DNA of 64,000 nt from an uncultured Acinetobacter sp. (GCF_947493735.1 NZ_CANLSL010000008.1:1-64000); one strand, 5' to 3'; numbered from the stretch's first letter, positions 22,211-31,523 are shown. Numbers and translations: made by a program. The notes: a model not told the origin generated them from the sequence alone.

Positions 22211-23380
22211 TTATGAATCTTTACTAAATAAATCACGAGTATAGATCTTTTCTAAGCAGTCTGATAGTTCTGGAGCAAGTCGATTGGCAACAATCACATC
22301 GGATTGTAGTTTAAATTGCTCGATATCTTGAATGACTGGAAGTTTGTTAAAATATGCTTCATTTAATGATGGTTCATAGATGATGAGTTCTATGCCTTCA
22401 CTTTGCAGTCTTTTCATCACTGCTTGTATAGAAGAAGCTCTGAAATTATCAGAACCTTGTTTCATGATTAAGCGGTAGATACCGACGACTTGAGGTTTTT
22501 TCTCGATGATTGAGTCTGCAATAAACTCAATGCGTGTAGTATTCGAGTGAACAATCGCCTGAATTAAGTTTTGCGGGACGTCTTTGTAATTTGCGAGCAA
22601 TTGCTTGGTATCTTTCGGTAAGCAATATCCACCATAACCAAATGACGGGTTATTGTAATGATTTCCAATTCGAGGGTCTAAGCTCACACCTTGAATAATT
22701 TCAGCGGTGTTTAAGTTGTGAATTGAAGCATAGGTATCTAGTTCGTTAAAATATGCGACACGCATTGCTAAATAAGTATTGGCAAAGAGCTTTATTGCTT
22801 CTGCTTCAGTACTTTGTGTAAACAGGATGGGGATATCTTTTTTAATTGCACCATTTACCAAAAGGTGAGCAAAATTTTGTGCACGCTCAGATTGTTCACC
22901 TACAATGATACGTGATGGATACAAATTATCATATAGCGCAAATCCTTCTCGTAAAAATTCTGGTGAAAATATAATATTGTCGGTGTTAAATTTTTCTCTA
23001 ACTTGTTTTGTGTAGCCTACAGGAATGGTTGATTTAATGACGATCAATGCTTTTTGATTGCATTCTAGTATCTTCTCAATGACACTTTCCACACTTGATG
23101 TGTCAAAATGATGCGTGATTTCATCATAATTTGTTGGTGTAGCAATGATGACAATATCTGCGGTTTGATAGTGTATTGTATCTGTACTGGCTTGAAGGTT
23201 CAACGCGTTATTTGATAAATAGTATTGAATTTCTTTATCTTCAATGGGAGATTGCTTATTATTGATTTGCTTAACTTTGTTTGGGTCAAGATCAATTGCA
23301 ATCACATTATTATGCTGAGCTAAAAGTACGGCATTAGATAACCCAACATAACCTGTGCCTGCAACAACTATGTTTTTCAT
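22211..23380 (-). CDS. ugd: UDP-glucose 6-dehydrogenase (catalytic cysteine present)
   Basis: A 389-residue nucleotide-sugar dehydrogenase of the short type. It has an intact NAD-binding motif ([16 protein letters not shown]), the conserved KSTIPVGYT segment, the substrate-site lysine in [16 protein letters not shown] and the catalytic cysteine in [10 protein letters not shown] (Cys253). It converts UDP-glucose to UDP-glucuronate, a common capsule precursor. It is first in the minus-strand ugd-GT-manB operon. A second, degenerate dehydrogenase lies beside galU in the same locus, so this is probably the working copy. Confidence 0.88.
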   Translation of the reverse strand: MKNIVVAGTGYVGLSNAVLLAQHNNVIAIDLDPNKVKQINNKQSPIEDKEIQYYLSNNALNLQASTDTIHYQTADIVIIATPTNYDEITHHFDTSSVESVIEKILECNQKALIVIKSTIPVGYTKQVREKFNTDNIIFSPEFLREGFALYDNLYPSRIIVGEQSERAQNFAHLLVNGAIKKDIPILFTQSTEAEAIKLFANTYLAMRVAYFNELDTYASIHNLNTAEIIQGVSLDPRIGNHYNNPSFGYGGYCLPKDTKQLLANYKDVPQNLIQAIVHSNTTRIEFIADSIIEKKPQVVGIYRLIMKQGSDNFRASSIQAVMKRLQSEGIELIIYEPSLNEAYFNKLPVIQDIEQFKLQSDVIVANRLAPELSDCLEKIYTRDLFSKDS

Positions 23381-23494
23381 TATACAACCTATATAATTAT
23401 AGTCAGATGAGTAAAAAAATCATGTCTATAATATAGGTTTTTTTAAGCGAATGCGATAAGCGAATATCCCTCGACTTTTGTAGTCACCTTTTAG

Positions 23495-23820
23495 TGAACC
23501 GCCCCGAGCTTGTCGGAGAATTATTTAACTGAGAGAATAGACAAATGAGTAGACATAAGCACGCCCCTGAGATAAAAGAACGTGCGGGTCGGATGTTGAT
23601 TGAAGCTGAATCTGATTATCCATCTTTATGGGTAGCAGTGAATGTGATTGCGCCAAAGATTGGTTGCGTATTGGTTCAACAGAAAGCGACTACATAGCGC
23701 CAATGATTATGTACCGCCACTCACGAAAGAGGAAAATTGCGATGCTAGACTACCCGTCTGACGACTTAAAAAGCCGCCTGACTCAAATAAAACTGTCACC
23801 AAGATATTCGGAGTGGTTCA
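23495..23820 (+). mobile_element. Internally deleted IS3-family (IS51-like) remnant
   Basis: The left end tgaaccgccccgag (23495) and right end gagtggttca (to 23820) form imperfect inverted repeats, 16 of 24 positions by hand. They enclose a short piece of an IS3-type OrfA. A complete element of this type is about 1.2-1.3 kb, so roughly 0.9 kb is missing. No direct repeat is visible at the ends. It lies between the divergent capsule transcription units. Confidence 0.65.
23545..23697 (+). pseudogene. IS3-family transposase OrfA fragment
   Basis: The 50-codon reading frame begins [20 protein letters not shown] and continues [20 protein letters not shown], which is the start of IS3-family OrfA proteins (a helix-turn-helix transposase subunit). 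It then loses similarity and stops at 23697. The overlapping tracked ORF 23628-23825 is another frame of the same remnant. No function is expected. Confidence 0.7.
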
Positions 23821-24012
23821 ATTGAGGTTGAGGTATTGTAAAATTCGTACAGAAGATGATGACATTACAGTATGATAAAAACAGTTGTTGCAAAATAATT
23901 TTATTTTTCTGGCATCCTTAATTGGTATTGGCTAATCTGATATAGAATGTTTTTGTTTTTTGCTTGGATCCCATAGAGTTTTAATAGCTGCACCATAGAG
24001 AAATTTTAAGAT

Positions 24013-25635
24013 ATGAATAAAGTAATTGTGTTAGGTCATCATTTGTGTGACCTTGCAAGAGTGGAAGGTATATTGATGCAACATGGTTTGAGCCCAGCTC
24101 GACCTTCTGCGCGTGATGGTTATTTGCCAGATGAAATTACAAATATCATCTGTAGGGCTAATAAAGTTTGTGATGTGACTGAAGTCCAACACGAATATCA
24201 ATTAAATTCAGTTGTTATCAATCCTTTGTGGAATAATTTGGTTGCAGATTTGTTAGTGGGGAATGTTGAAAATGATTTTTGGGGGTGGGCGGACACGCAA
24301 ATACTTCCGTTATTAAGGTATTGGCATGGCATGGATTTAGGGTTTAAGTATGTTTTGATTTACTCTCATCCACAAATGATTTTAAGAAAATTGATGCGTG
24401 CAGGAGTCTTTGGGAAAAAAGAAGTGAACGATGGATTAGTCAATTGGTATATTTATAATAAAAAAATGTTGGATTTTTATAACGATTTCAGTGATGAGTG
24501 TGTCCTTGTTGAGGAGGGACAAGTTTTTGCATCAACAAACCAGTATTTGAAGCAGTTAAAGTGTCATATCGATGATTTGTCGATTGATAATAATGATGTG
24601 GTAACTACACAAGCTCAATATAGTGGACAAGATGAGATTGGAGAATTCTTAGAAAAAAAAATGCTTTTGCAGTATCGCAATGTAATGGATTTGTATGATC
24701 TATTGCAAAAAAACGCTCATCTACCAGGATTGCAGAAGGAAGAAGAGTTTGAAGAATTTAAAATGTGGGAAAGCTACTCTCAATTCAAAAAAACTGAAAT
24801 CGAGTTAAATTTGTTGCGAAGTGAAATTGGCGCTTTAAAGGAAAGCGGTTTAAGTGAACGTGTAACGCTTGAGAGTGTAAAAAATAAAAGTAAAGAAGAA
24901 GTGCGGGTTCTAACGCAGCAATTAAGTATTTTACAGACACATCTGATTAATCAAGTAAATGATGTGGCTAACATTAAAGAACAAAATAAAAAAATGATAT
25001 CTGAAAGTGGTGAGAAAATTGTAGCCTTACAGGTTGAGGTTGAGCATATTAGAGATGAGAAGAGTAAATTACAAAGTGAGCATGAGAGAAGGATAAAGCA
25101 GTTAAAAGATGAAAATGTTATTTTAAAGAAGGATCTTGAGAATAAGGGGCAGTCTTCTAGTGAATATGAATTGGTCTTAAATCAATTGTATAAAACACAA
25201 GAAGAGTTGCAAAAATCACTTTCTCAAAATGATATGTTAAAGAATCAATTAGATCATAATGTGAAATTTAAAAGTGAAAAGGAAATGCGCCAATTAAACG
25301 GTGCTGTAGAGCGTGTAAAGCGTGACTTGCCTTACCAGCTTGGTTTGAGAGTCGTTGATAGCTCAAAAAACATTAAGGGCTTGGTGAGGCTGCCAACTAT
25401 TTTAATAAAAGATTTACCTCAGTTAAAAAAAGTTGCGAGCGAGATGGAGAAGCTACCATCCTTGGAGTTATACGCAGATTATAATGAGGCTGAGAGAGTA
25501 AAAAGACATTTGTCATATCGAGTTGGTAATGCATTGGTGTTGGGTATGAAGTCACCTAGTAGTATGATTAAACTTCCATGGGTGCTGGGTGTGGAATTTT
25601 TATCCTATAAGAAGCAGAGTCGTAAAAAATTGTAA
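24013..25635 (+). CDS. Sulfotransferase-like protein with long coiled coil and tandem C-terminal repeat
   Basis: A 540-residue protein with no confident family. Residues 1-190 resemble bacterial sulfotransferase-like enzymes of polysaccharide loci (VIVLGHHLCDLARVEGIL at the position of the P-loop, then YVLIYSHPQMILRKLMR and NKKMLDFYNDFSDECVLVEE), but the usual PAPS-binding GxxRSGT motif is absent. Residues about 230-430 are a charged coiled coil. The C-terminus holds two similar units (ERVKRDLPYQLG...LPTIL and ERVKRHLSYRVG...LPWVL), a motif also seen in capsule glycosyltransferases. It is the first gene of the AT-rich transferase block. Confidence 0.55.
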   Translation: MNKVIVLGHHLCDLARVEGILMQHGLSPARPSARDGYLPDEITNIICRANKVCDVTEVQHEYQLNSVVINPLWNNLVADLLVGNVENDFWGWADTQILPLLRYWHGMDLGFKYVLIYSHPQMILRKLMRAGVFGKKEVNDGLVNWYIYNKKMLDFYNDFSDECVLVEEGQVFASTNQYLKQLKCHIDDLSIDNNDVVTTQAQYSGQDEIGEFLEKKMLLQYRNVMDLYDLLQKNAHLPGLQKEEEFEEFKMWESYSQFKKTEIELNLLRSEIGALKESGLSERVTLESVKNKSKEEVRVLTQQLSILQTHLINQVNDVANIKEQNKKMISESGEKIVALQVEVEHIRDEKSKLQSEHERRIKQLKDENVILKKDLENKGQSSSEYELVLNQLYKTQEELQKSLSQNDMLKNQLDHNVKFKSEKEMRQLNGAVERVKRDLPYQLGLRVVDSSKNIKGLVRLPTILIKDLPQLKKVASEMEKLPSLELYADYNEAERVKRHLSYRVGNALVLGMKSPSSMIKLPWVLGVEFLSYKKQSRKKL

Positions 25636-25670
25636 TTTGGACGTAATGATACGTATTAGGAGTAATTAAG

Positions 25671-26738
25671 ATGGCTGTGAGTTTTTCTGACATTCTTAAG
25701 GATGTGAGTAAATTAGAAGTGGATGGTGATTTGGTGTCTGCATTGCGAGTACTCGAAGAAAATAAAAATGATAGCGATTTTAAAGATGTGAAATTTATGT
25801 TTCAAATGAATATTGATAGATTGTTGTTGCGTATTAATAATCTTGCAAGTGAGTATTTTTTGGGGGGGGATGCTATATATGAACATCCTAGAAACCCTAG
25901 AACTTATGCTTTTGACTCGAAAGGTTTAGCTAATAAAGAGCTCCTTCCTATAATTTCGCTTACCACAATTAGCACGAGAATTGATCGTGTTTTAATGACG
26001 ATTGATTGTATCAAAAAACAGTCAACACCAATTCATAGCATTAATTTGTATATTTCGGATGAGCCGTATTTGCTTGATGAGGGAATTGATAGAAACCATC
26101 CCATTTTATTGGAGCTGTATAAGCTAGGAGTAAATATATACAATGTGTCGAATACAGGACCTTACCGTAAACAATACCCAGTTATCTATCAATTAAAAGC
26201 TAGTGGTGCTCCTGCGAAAACACCTATTATTACGATAGATGATGATGTCTTATATCCCGAAGATATTGTTGAAAAGCTGGTATGTGCAAAGGATAGTTTA
26301 TCGGCAGTAGTGTCTCATCGAGGTCGACAAATGATTTTAGGTCAATATAAAATGGGACAGTATAAGGAATTTAAGCCACCATTAAATAATCTAGATTATT
26401 TAAACCTTGGAACAGGTAAAAACGGTATTTTATATCGTTTGGATTTCTTTTCGGATAAGTTTGAGGAATATGTTGGGCCTATCATCGCGCCAACGGCAGA
26501 TGATTTGTGGTGTAAGTGGGTAACAGCTTTAAAGTGTATTCCAACTATTATTGTTGAGCCAAATGCGGCATATGAGCCATCATTGGATTTCAAGGAATCA
26601 GCACCCGAGGATAAGGTGGGGTTGTTTCATAAATTTAATGCAAAAGGACGGAATGATGTGGCAATATCGAATTTAGAGACATATTTTTCTCTTTTGGGAA
26701 ACAATCTTTTTTCAATTTATTCTCGGAAGTTTAACTAA
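25671..26738 (+). CDS. Putative capsule glycosyltransferase (GT-A-like, paralogue of next gene's C-terminus)
   Basis: A 355-residue protein. From about residue 90 it has a GT-A-like pattern: IISLTTISTRIDRVLMTIDC, then PIITIDDDVLYPED with a DDD metal-binding motif (about 190) and a downstream acidic motif TADDLWCKW. The same pattern recurs in the C-terminal domain of the next protein, so the two are paralogous. The N-terminal 80 residues are helical and unrecognised. It has a strong ribosome binding site (taggag), and its stop overlaps the next start by one base (TAATG). Substrate unknown. Confidence 0.6.
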   Translation: MAVSFSDILKDVSKLEVDGDLVSALRVLEENKNDSDFKDVKFMFQMNIDRLLLRINNLASEYFLGGDAIYEHPRNPRTYAFDSKGLANKELLPIISLTTISTRIDRVLMTIDCIKKQSTPIHSINLYISDEPYLLDEGIDRNHPILLELYKLGVNIYNVSNTGPYRKQYPVIYQLKASGAPAKTPIITIDDDVLYPEDIVEKLVCAKDSLSAVVSHRGRQMILGQYKMGQYKEFKPPLNNLDYLNLGTGKNGILYRLDFFSDKFEEYVGPIIAPTADDLWCKWVTALKCIPTIIVEPNAAYEPSLDFKESAPEDKVGLFHKFNAKGRNDVAISNLETYFSLLGNNLFSIYSRKFN

Positions 26739-28765
26739 TGAAGTATGATGTAGCAATTGTTACTCCTTTTTATAATACCGAAGATTATTTGCATAGGTGT
26801 ATCCAAAGCGTTTTAGATCAAAAAGATATTAATTTGCAATATTTTTTAATTGATGATGGATCAACAGATCGTTCTGCATATATTGCAAAATATTATGCTG
26901 ATAAAGATGATCGAATAACTTTTATACAGCAAGAAAATAAGGGTCAAGGTCCAGCCAGAAACTTGGCAATAAAAAAAGCGAATGCTGAGTTTGTTTATTT
27001 TGTTGATAGTGATGATTATTTATTTTCAAATAATACATTGTCTATTTTATACAAAACTGCTTTGGAGCATAATTTGGATGTTTGTTCTCCAGATGTACCG
27101 AAGCATTATTTTGAAAAACCATTGGAAGCGATTGCTTGTATTCCTTGTAAGTCGCAATTTATTCGAATGGATTTAATTCGTAAGTTTGATATCTTGCAGC
27201 CTGATGCGCGTAGTGGTCAGGATGGTGTGTTTAGCCATCTAGCTTTAACACATTGTCAGCGTATAGGTATGACTGCTCATGCTAAGTTTCATTACACACA
27301 TGCTCGTGAGGGGTCAACATTTTCTGCATATTTGAAAAATCATGATGCAGTTTCCAATTTGATTAAAATTCATTTTGAAACGATCGAAGCACACTATAAT
27401 AAGTTTAATTTATGGGGGAAAAATGCTCTTCGATTATTGAATTTCATTACGGATGAGACTATTAGGAATAGATTTAATCCGCACTATATTTATTTTACTG
27501 ATAAGCAAAAAATAGAGTGTTTAGATGTTTTGAAACCTATTATTTCAAAGGCTTTAGATAATCTGGATTATAAAGATAAGCATCTGATTTCTCCTGTCAT
27601 TATTTATTTAAATTCAAATAATACTAATGATATTATTGAAAGTTATGGAAAAGAATGGTTGGAACTAAGTTTTACACCGAAATTTAGTGAAAATCATAAT
27701 ATTGTTAAAAATGATTTGGTGGTATGTAAAATTGCAAATAAAAAATATCAGCCTGAAAATTTTAGGAAGAAAGTCGTAGAAAAAGACGTAACTGCAATAC
27801 AAGGTTCAGTAAATACGAAACTGGATAGTAGTTCCCCTAATTTTGATTCACAACTATCAAGATTGCAATCGGATGTAAAAAGCCTAAAAGGGAAGTTGGA
27901 TTTATTGCTAAATACGATGACGAATTCGACAGCACAAATAGTATCGAGTATTCGGAACAAGCCCACGAATCTTTCCGTTGGTCAGGCTGACTTAATTGTT
28001 AGTTTGACAACACTGCCACATAGATTGCCATTAGTTCATTATGCAATTGAGTCCATTTTTTCTCAGACTGTTTTACCAACCAAGGTGGTACTATGGATTA
28101 CGGATTCTATAAATGAGCATATGATTACACCTGAATTAAAATCTTTAATTTCTAGAGGATTGGAAATCAAGAAGGTAAAAGATGTTGGGCCACACACAAA
28201 ATTAATTTATGCATTAAAAGCATATCCGACGAAAAGTATTGTAACGGTTGATGATGACATTATTTATCCAATTAACATGTTACAGTATTTGTGGGATCAA
28301 CATACCAAACACCCGAAAGCAATTGTGGCGAATTGGGCTAGAGAATTGGCTTTCGATACCGCTGGTCAGGTTAAAGGTGTTAGAGCTGGAAAATTATTAA
28401 CCCCTGTAAGATTAGAGAATGAAATCGAGCAAGCGGAGTTATTTGAAAGTCGTCCAAACTTAATCGCATTTCCTTATGGTACATCGGGTGTGTTGTATCC
28501 GCCTAAAGCATTGCATGAAAAAGTGATAGATGTGAGCTTGTTTAGAAAGCTATGTCCTAAAGAAGATGATATATGGTTTAAGGCAATGGCTATACTGAAT
28601 AAAACACCAGTAGTTGTTACAAATTTAGGGATAAATCCAGTGCATCATAGTCTAACAGGGACACAGTTGGTAGCGCTAAGACATGATAATCACGGCTTAA
28701 GTCAAAATGAACAGCAAATGAGAGCTGTGTTTGATTACTTTAACTTGTATAAACTATTGAAGTGA
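26738..28765 (+). CDS. Two-domain glycosyltransferase (GT2 plus second GT-A-like domain)
   Basis: A 675-residue fusion. The N-terminal GT2 domain has VAIVTPFYNTEDYLHRC, DDGSTD (38-43) and FVDSDDYLF. A middle region with a coiled-coil stretch (LSRLQSDVKSLKGKLDLLL) leads to a second domain from about residue 415 (LIVSLTTLPHRLPLVHYAIE, VTVDDDIIYP, KEDDIWFKAMA) that is homologous to the preceding gene product. Such two-transferase proteins are common capsule polymerases or assembly enzymes; a role in building a repeat unit is inference. It is notably AT-rich. Confidence 0.7.
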   Translation: MKYDVAIVTPFYNTEDYLHRCIQSVLDQKDINLQYFLIDDGSTDRSAYIAKYYADKDDRITFIQQENKGQGPARNLAIKKANAEFVYFVDSDDYLFSNNTLSILYKTALEHNLDVCSPDVPKHYFEKPLEAIACIPCKSQFIRMDLIRKFDILQPDARSGQDGVFSHLALTHCQRIGMTAHAKFHYTHAREGSTFSAYLKNHDAVSNLIKIHFETIEAHYNKFNLWGKNALRLLNFITDETIRNRFNPHYIYFTDKQKIECLDVLKPIISKALDNLDYKDKHLISPVIIYLNSNNTNDIIESYGKEWLELSFTPKFSENHNIVKNDLVVCKIANKKYQPENFRKKVVEKDVTAIQGSVNTKLDSSSPNFDSQLSRLQSDVKSLKGKLDLLLNTMTNSTAQIVSSIRNKPTNLSVGQADLIVSLTTLPHRLPLVHYAIESIFSQTVLPTKVVLWITDSINEHMITPELKSLISRGLEIKKVKDVGPHTKLIYALKAYPTKSIVTVDDDIIYPINMLQYLWDQHTKHPKAIVANWARELAFDTAGQVKGVRAGKLLTPVRLENEIEQAELFESRPNLIAFPYGTSGVLYPPKALHEKVIDVSLFRKLCPKEDDIWFKAMAILNKTPVVVTNLGINPVHHSLTGTQLVALRHDNHGLSQNEQQMRAVFDYFNLYKLLK

Positions 28766-28769
28766 TAAT

Positions 28770-29951
28770 ATGAAAATTCTAGGAACAATTCGCCAATCTG
28801 TAGCCCATGGTTCGCTTGGCGGAATGGAGTTGGTAACTCATGATCTCTACCGAGGATTGGTCGAAAAAGGATTTGAAGTTTTGGTTCTTACCACTGCCTT
28901 GAAAGATTCTGATGAGCAAGAAAAAATAGTGGATGGGGTGAAATATATTTTTATTCAAGAATCTATTTCTGGAATGTACAGTAATGAATATCATCGAGGG
29001 GTGAAGGTTTTTTTTGATAAAATGGCAATAGAAGCTAACTTGCCTGATATTATTCATTCTGCATCTGGGGCTGCTGCATCTTTATTACAAAATAAAGAGG
29101 GCGTTCCAGTGGTGGCGACTTGGCATGGGACACGCTTAGAAGAGGAGTTGGATAAGTTATCTGATTATGCATATATTAAAAAAGGTAAACTTTTACCATT
29201 TCATTTTGAGCGCCTGTATTTAAATGGAATTACTAAACTCGTTCAACAAAATGAATTTGGTAAGTTCGATGCTCATGTGGCTATTTCTCCATTTATGAAG
29301 CAATGCATTACTTCTTATGGTGTGCATGAAGCACAGACTCATGTCATACGAAATTCATTACCAAAATATTTCTCTCGGCAAATTAGCAAAAAAAATGTAG
29401 TTGGTAATCGTATTGTACTAGGGCTTGTTGGACGTTTGATTCCGATGAAGGGACATATGTTTTTTGCCGAGGTGGCAAAACAGTTGGACCCTAATAAATA
29501 TCAATTATTATTGATTGGTGCAGGTGAGTCGCAGGATGTTTATCAGAATTGTGGCTTGGAAGTATCTTCGGTGCGTGTTGATCGTGACAAAATACCAGAC
29601 ATGTATCGGATGATGGATATTTTTGTTAATCCAACATTTCGCTATTCAGGTTTTGATTTGACTGTACAAGAAGCGCTAGCGAGTGGCGTGGTAACGTTAG
29701 TATCGGATGTTACGCCATACCATGAGTATTTCATTGAATTAAACGAGCGCTATGGAAATCAAAGTCCGTATTATGAATTCAAAGTCGCTGATATTGAAAG
29801 CTGTTTAAATGCAATCAACCGAATAGTCGTAAATAAGGCGACTAACGAACATAGTGATGACTTTCAAAAAGAATTTAGTTTTGAATTAATGATTGATAAA
29901 TATATCGCAGTTTTTCAAAAACTAAAAAAAGAGCGCCAAGCAGATGGCTGA
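28770..29951 (+). CDS. GT4-family glycosyltransferase
   Basis: A 393-residue GT-B protein. The N-terminal region (LGTIRQSVAHGSLGGMELVTHDLYRGL) is the acceptor-side start of GT4 enzymes. The C-terminal nucleotide-sugar domain has LGLVGRLIPMKGHMFFAEVA, the MYRMMDIFVNPTF segment and the EALASGVVTLVSDV EX7E-type region. Donor and linkage are unknown. Its end overlaps the next, broken gene by 8 bases. Confidence 0.82.
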   Translation: MKILGTIRQSVAHGSLGGMELVTHDLYRGLVEKGFEVLVLTTALKDSDEQEKIVDGVKYIFIQESISGMYSNEYHRGVKVFFDKMAIEANLPDIIHSASGAAASLLQNKEGVPVVATWHGTRLEEELDKLSDYAYIKKGKLLPFHFERLYLNGITKLVQQNEFGKFDAHVAISPFMKQCITSYGVHEAQTHVIRNSLPKYFSRQISKKNVVGNRIVLGLVGRLIPMKGHMFFAEVAKQLDPNKYQLLLIGAGESQDVYQNCGLEVSSVRVDRDKIPDMYRMMDIFVNPTFRYSGFDLTVQEALASGVVTLVSDVTPYHEYFIELNERYGNQSPYYEFKVADIESCLNAINRIVVNKATNEHSDDFQKEFSFELMIDKYIAVFQKLKKERQADG

Positions 29952-30222
29952 TATAGATGTTTTGCTAGATAATGATGCACTAAAGGTCTTTTTTCTGAAA
30001 GGAAATTCTGATTTTTTAGTAGTAACTTTCAGCCCTATGAATTTTAACCCGTCCTCTTTAGATGATTTTTATTGTAAAGCACCTTTGGTTAAGCTAGGGA
30101 TTAGTGGGATTAGCATTACGGCAAAGCAAAATCATTGGTATCCTGAAAAATATATGAATGAAGCCATGTCATATATCGTTCAAATAACTAAACAATATAA
30201 ATACGCTTGGACTAAAACTTGA
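29944..30222 (+). pseudogene. 5' part of a capsule-locus gene broken by IS30-type insertion
   Basis: About 90 native codons (MADIDVLLDNDALKVFFLKG...) run into the IS30-family element at about 30214 and stop within it. The preserved part ends ITKQYKYAWT. Its layout resembles the beginning of alpha/beta-hydrolase-like proteins found in polysaccharide loci, in which the nucleophile-elbow glycine motif would follow directly; that motif is missing here because of the insertion. The family assignment is a weak inference. It overlaps the upstream GT4 gene by 8 bases, showing it belonged to the same operon. Confidence 0.6.
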
Positions 30223-31275
30223 AGTGCGACACGCCCCCACCCATTAAAGGGAAAAGGAGAAATACCGTGTCGTATACTCAACTTAGCTTCGAAGATCGTA
30301 CAGCACTCATGCTAGAATCCCGCAAAGCTGATTTTTCACCGAGAACATTTGCTCAACAAATCAATCGGCATCATAGTACGATATATCGTGAATTAAGTCG
30401 AAATACAGTCAATGAATTATACCAAGCACAAACTGCATTAGATCAATCAATGAGTCGGCGACGACGTGGGCATAGAAAGCTGAAACTTGATTCACTGCTA
30501 TGGAAGTTTATCGTTGAAGCCATACGTTGTTTATGGTCTCCTGAGTAAATATCGAAACGATTAAAACAAGTTAATGGATTAGACCATACGATGAATATTA
30601 GCCACACCAGCATTTATTCAACCATCCGAGCCTTACCTAAAGGTGAGTTGAAAAAGGATTTACTGTCATGCTTAAGGCATGAGAATAAGAAACGAAAAGC
30701 CAAAGGGGTATCTAAAAAAGATTCAATATTACAAGATATTAAGACGATACACGATCGTCCTAAAGAGGTTGAAGAGCGAAAAATACCTGGGCATTGGGAA
30801 GCAGATTTAATCAAAGGTAAAGACAATAAAAGTGCGGTTGCAACGCTTATTGAACGCAATACACGATTATGTGTTCTTGCCGTGCTACCTGACGCTAAAG
30901 CAGAATCAGTACGCTTGGCATTAACAGAAGCCATGGCGTACTTACCCACAGAACTTAGAAAAACCTTGACCTATGATCGTGGTCGAGAAATGGCTGAATA
31001 TAAGGTTTTAGAACGAGATTTAGGAATAGAGGTGTATTTTTGTGACCCACATTCACCATGGCAACGTGGGACAAATGAAAACATGAATGGGTTAATTAGA
31101 CAATATTTGCCTAAAGGAGTTGACTTGACCCCAGCGACTCAAGAATACTTAAACAAAATTGCGATGTCTTTGAATTGCAGACCAAGAAAAGCTTTAAATT
31201 GGCAAACGCCATTGGAGGCTTTTGCTCAACTGGTTGATTATCATAGTGCTTTTAAATCTGTCGCACCTCATGTTT
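30215..31275 (+). mobile_element. IS30-family insertion sequence
   Basis: Terminal inverted repeats aaacttgaagtgcgaca (30215-30231) and tgtcgcacctcatgttt (31259-31275) match at 15 of 17 positions, and an IS30-type transposase fills the interior. The length, about 1.06 kb, is right for the family. The exact ends may be a few bases further out. No matching 2-3 base target duplication is visible on the flanks. It separates the GT4 gene from manC and has broken the gene between. Confidence 0.85.
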
Positions 31276-31277
31276 GA
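30267..31277 (+). pseudogene. IS30-family transposase with an in-frame stop codon
   Basis: GTG 30267 with aaaggaga upstream starts SYTQLSFEDRTALML, the IS30 N-terminus, with its helix-turn-helix (RTFAQQINRHHSTIYRELSRN). At 30546 a TAA follows WSPE where the family normally continues with Gln, and the same frame resumes immediately (ISKRLKQVNG...). The catalytic half (GHWEADLIKGKDNKS, TYDRGREMAEY, CDPHSPWQRGTNENMNG: DDE residues present) is intact. A single CAA-to-TAA change therefore probably inactivated it, unless the stop is read through. Confidence 0.85.
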
Positions 31278-31523
31278 ATTCGCCCTAGTAGTACAAAAAA
31301 TGTTTATATATGCCAAACTGAGCCAAGCAATATGACACCTTTTTTTATGTATAGAAAAATTGATGATTTTTATGTAATTAGTAATGGTAAATATTATGCC
31401 ACAGCTACCCCTAAACAAACTGTTGATTTTGGAGTTGCGCATATTAAAAATTGGGAGAAATTTTATAAAGTAAGTTTGCAGCGCTATATCGAAAATTTAG
31501 GAACTATTGGAGAAAGTAAATGA
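31278..31523 (+). pseudogene. 3' part of the gene interrupted upstream of manC
   Basis: The frame is open from the end of the IS to a stop at 31523, which overlaps the manC start by ATGA. It encodes about 81 codons ending IENLGTIGESK; the tracked ORF is its 31332-31523 part. It is likely the tail of the gene whose head lies before the IS30 element, because the overlapping stop and start show an old operon. Head plus tail give only about 170 residues, so the two may not be all of the original gene. No domain is recognised. Confidence 0.5.
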
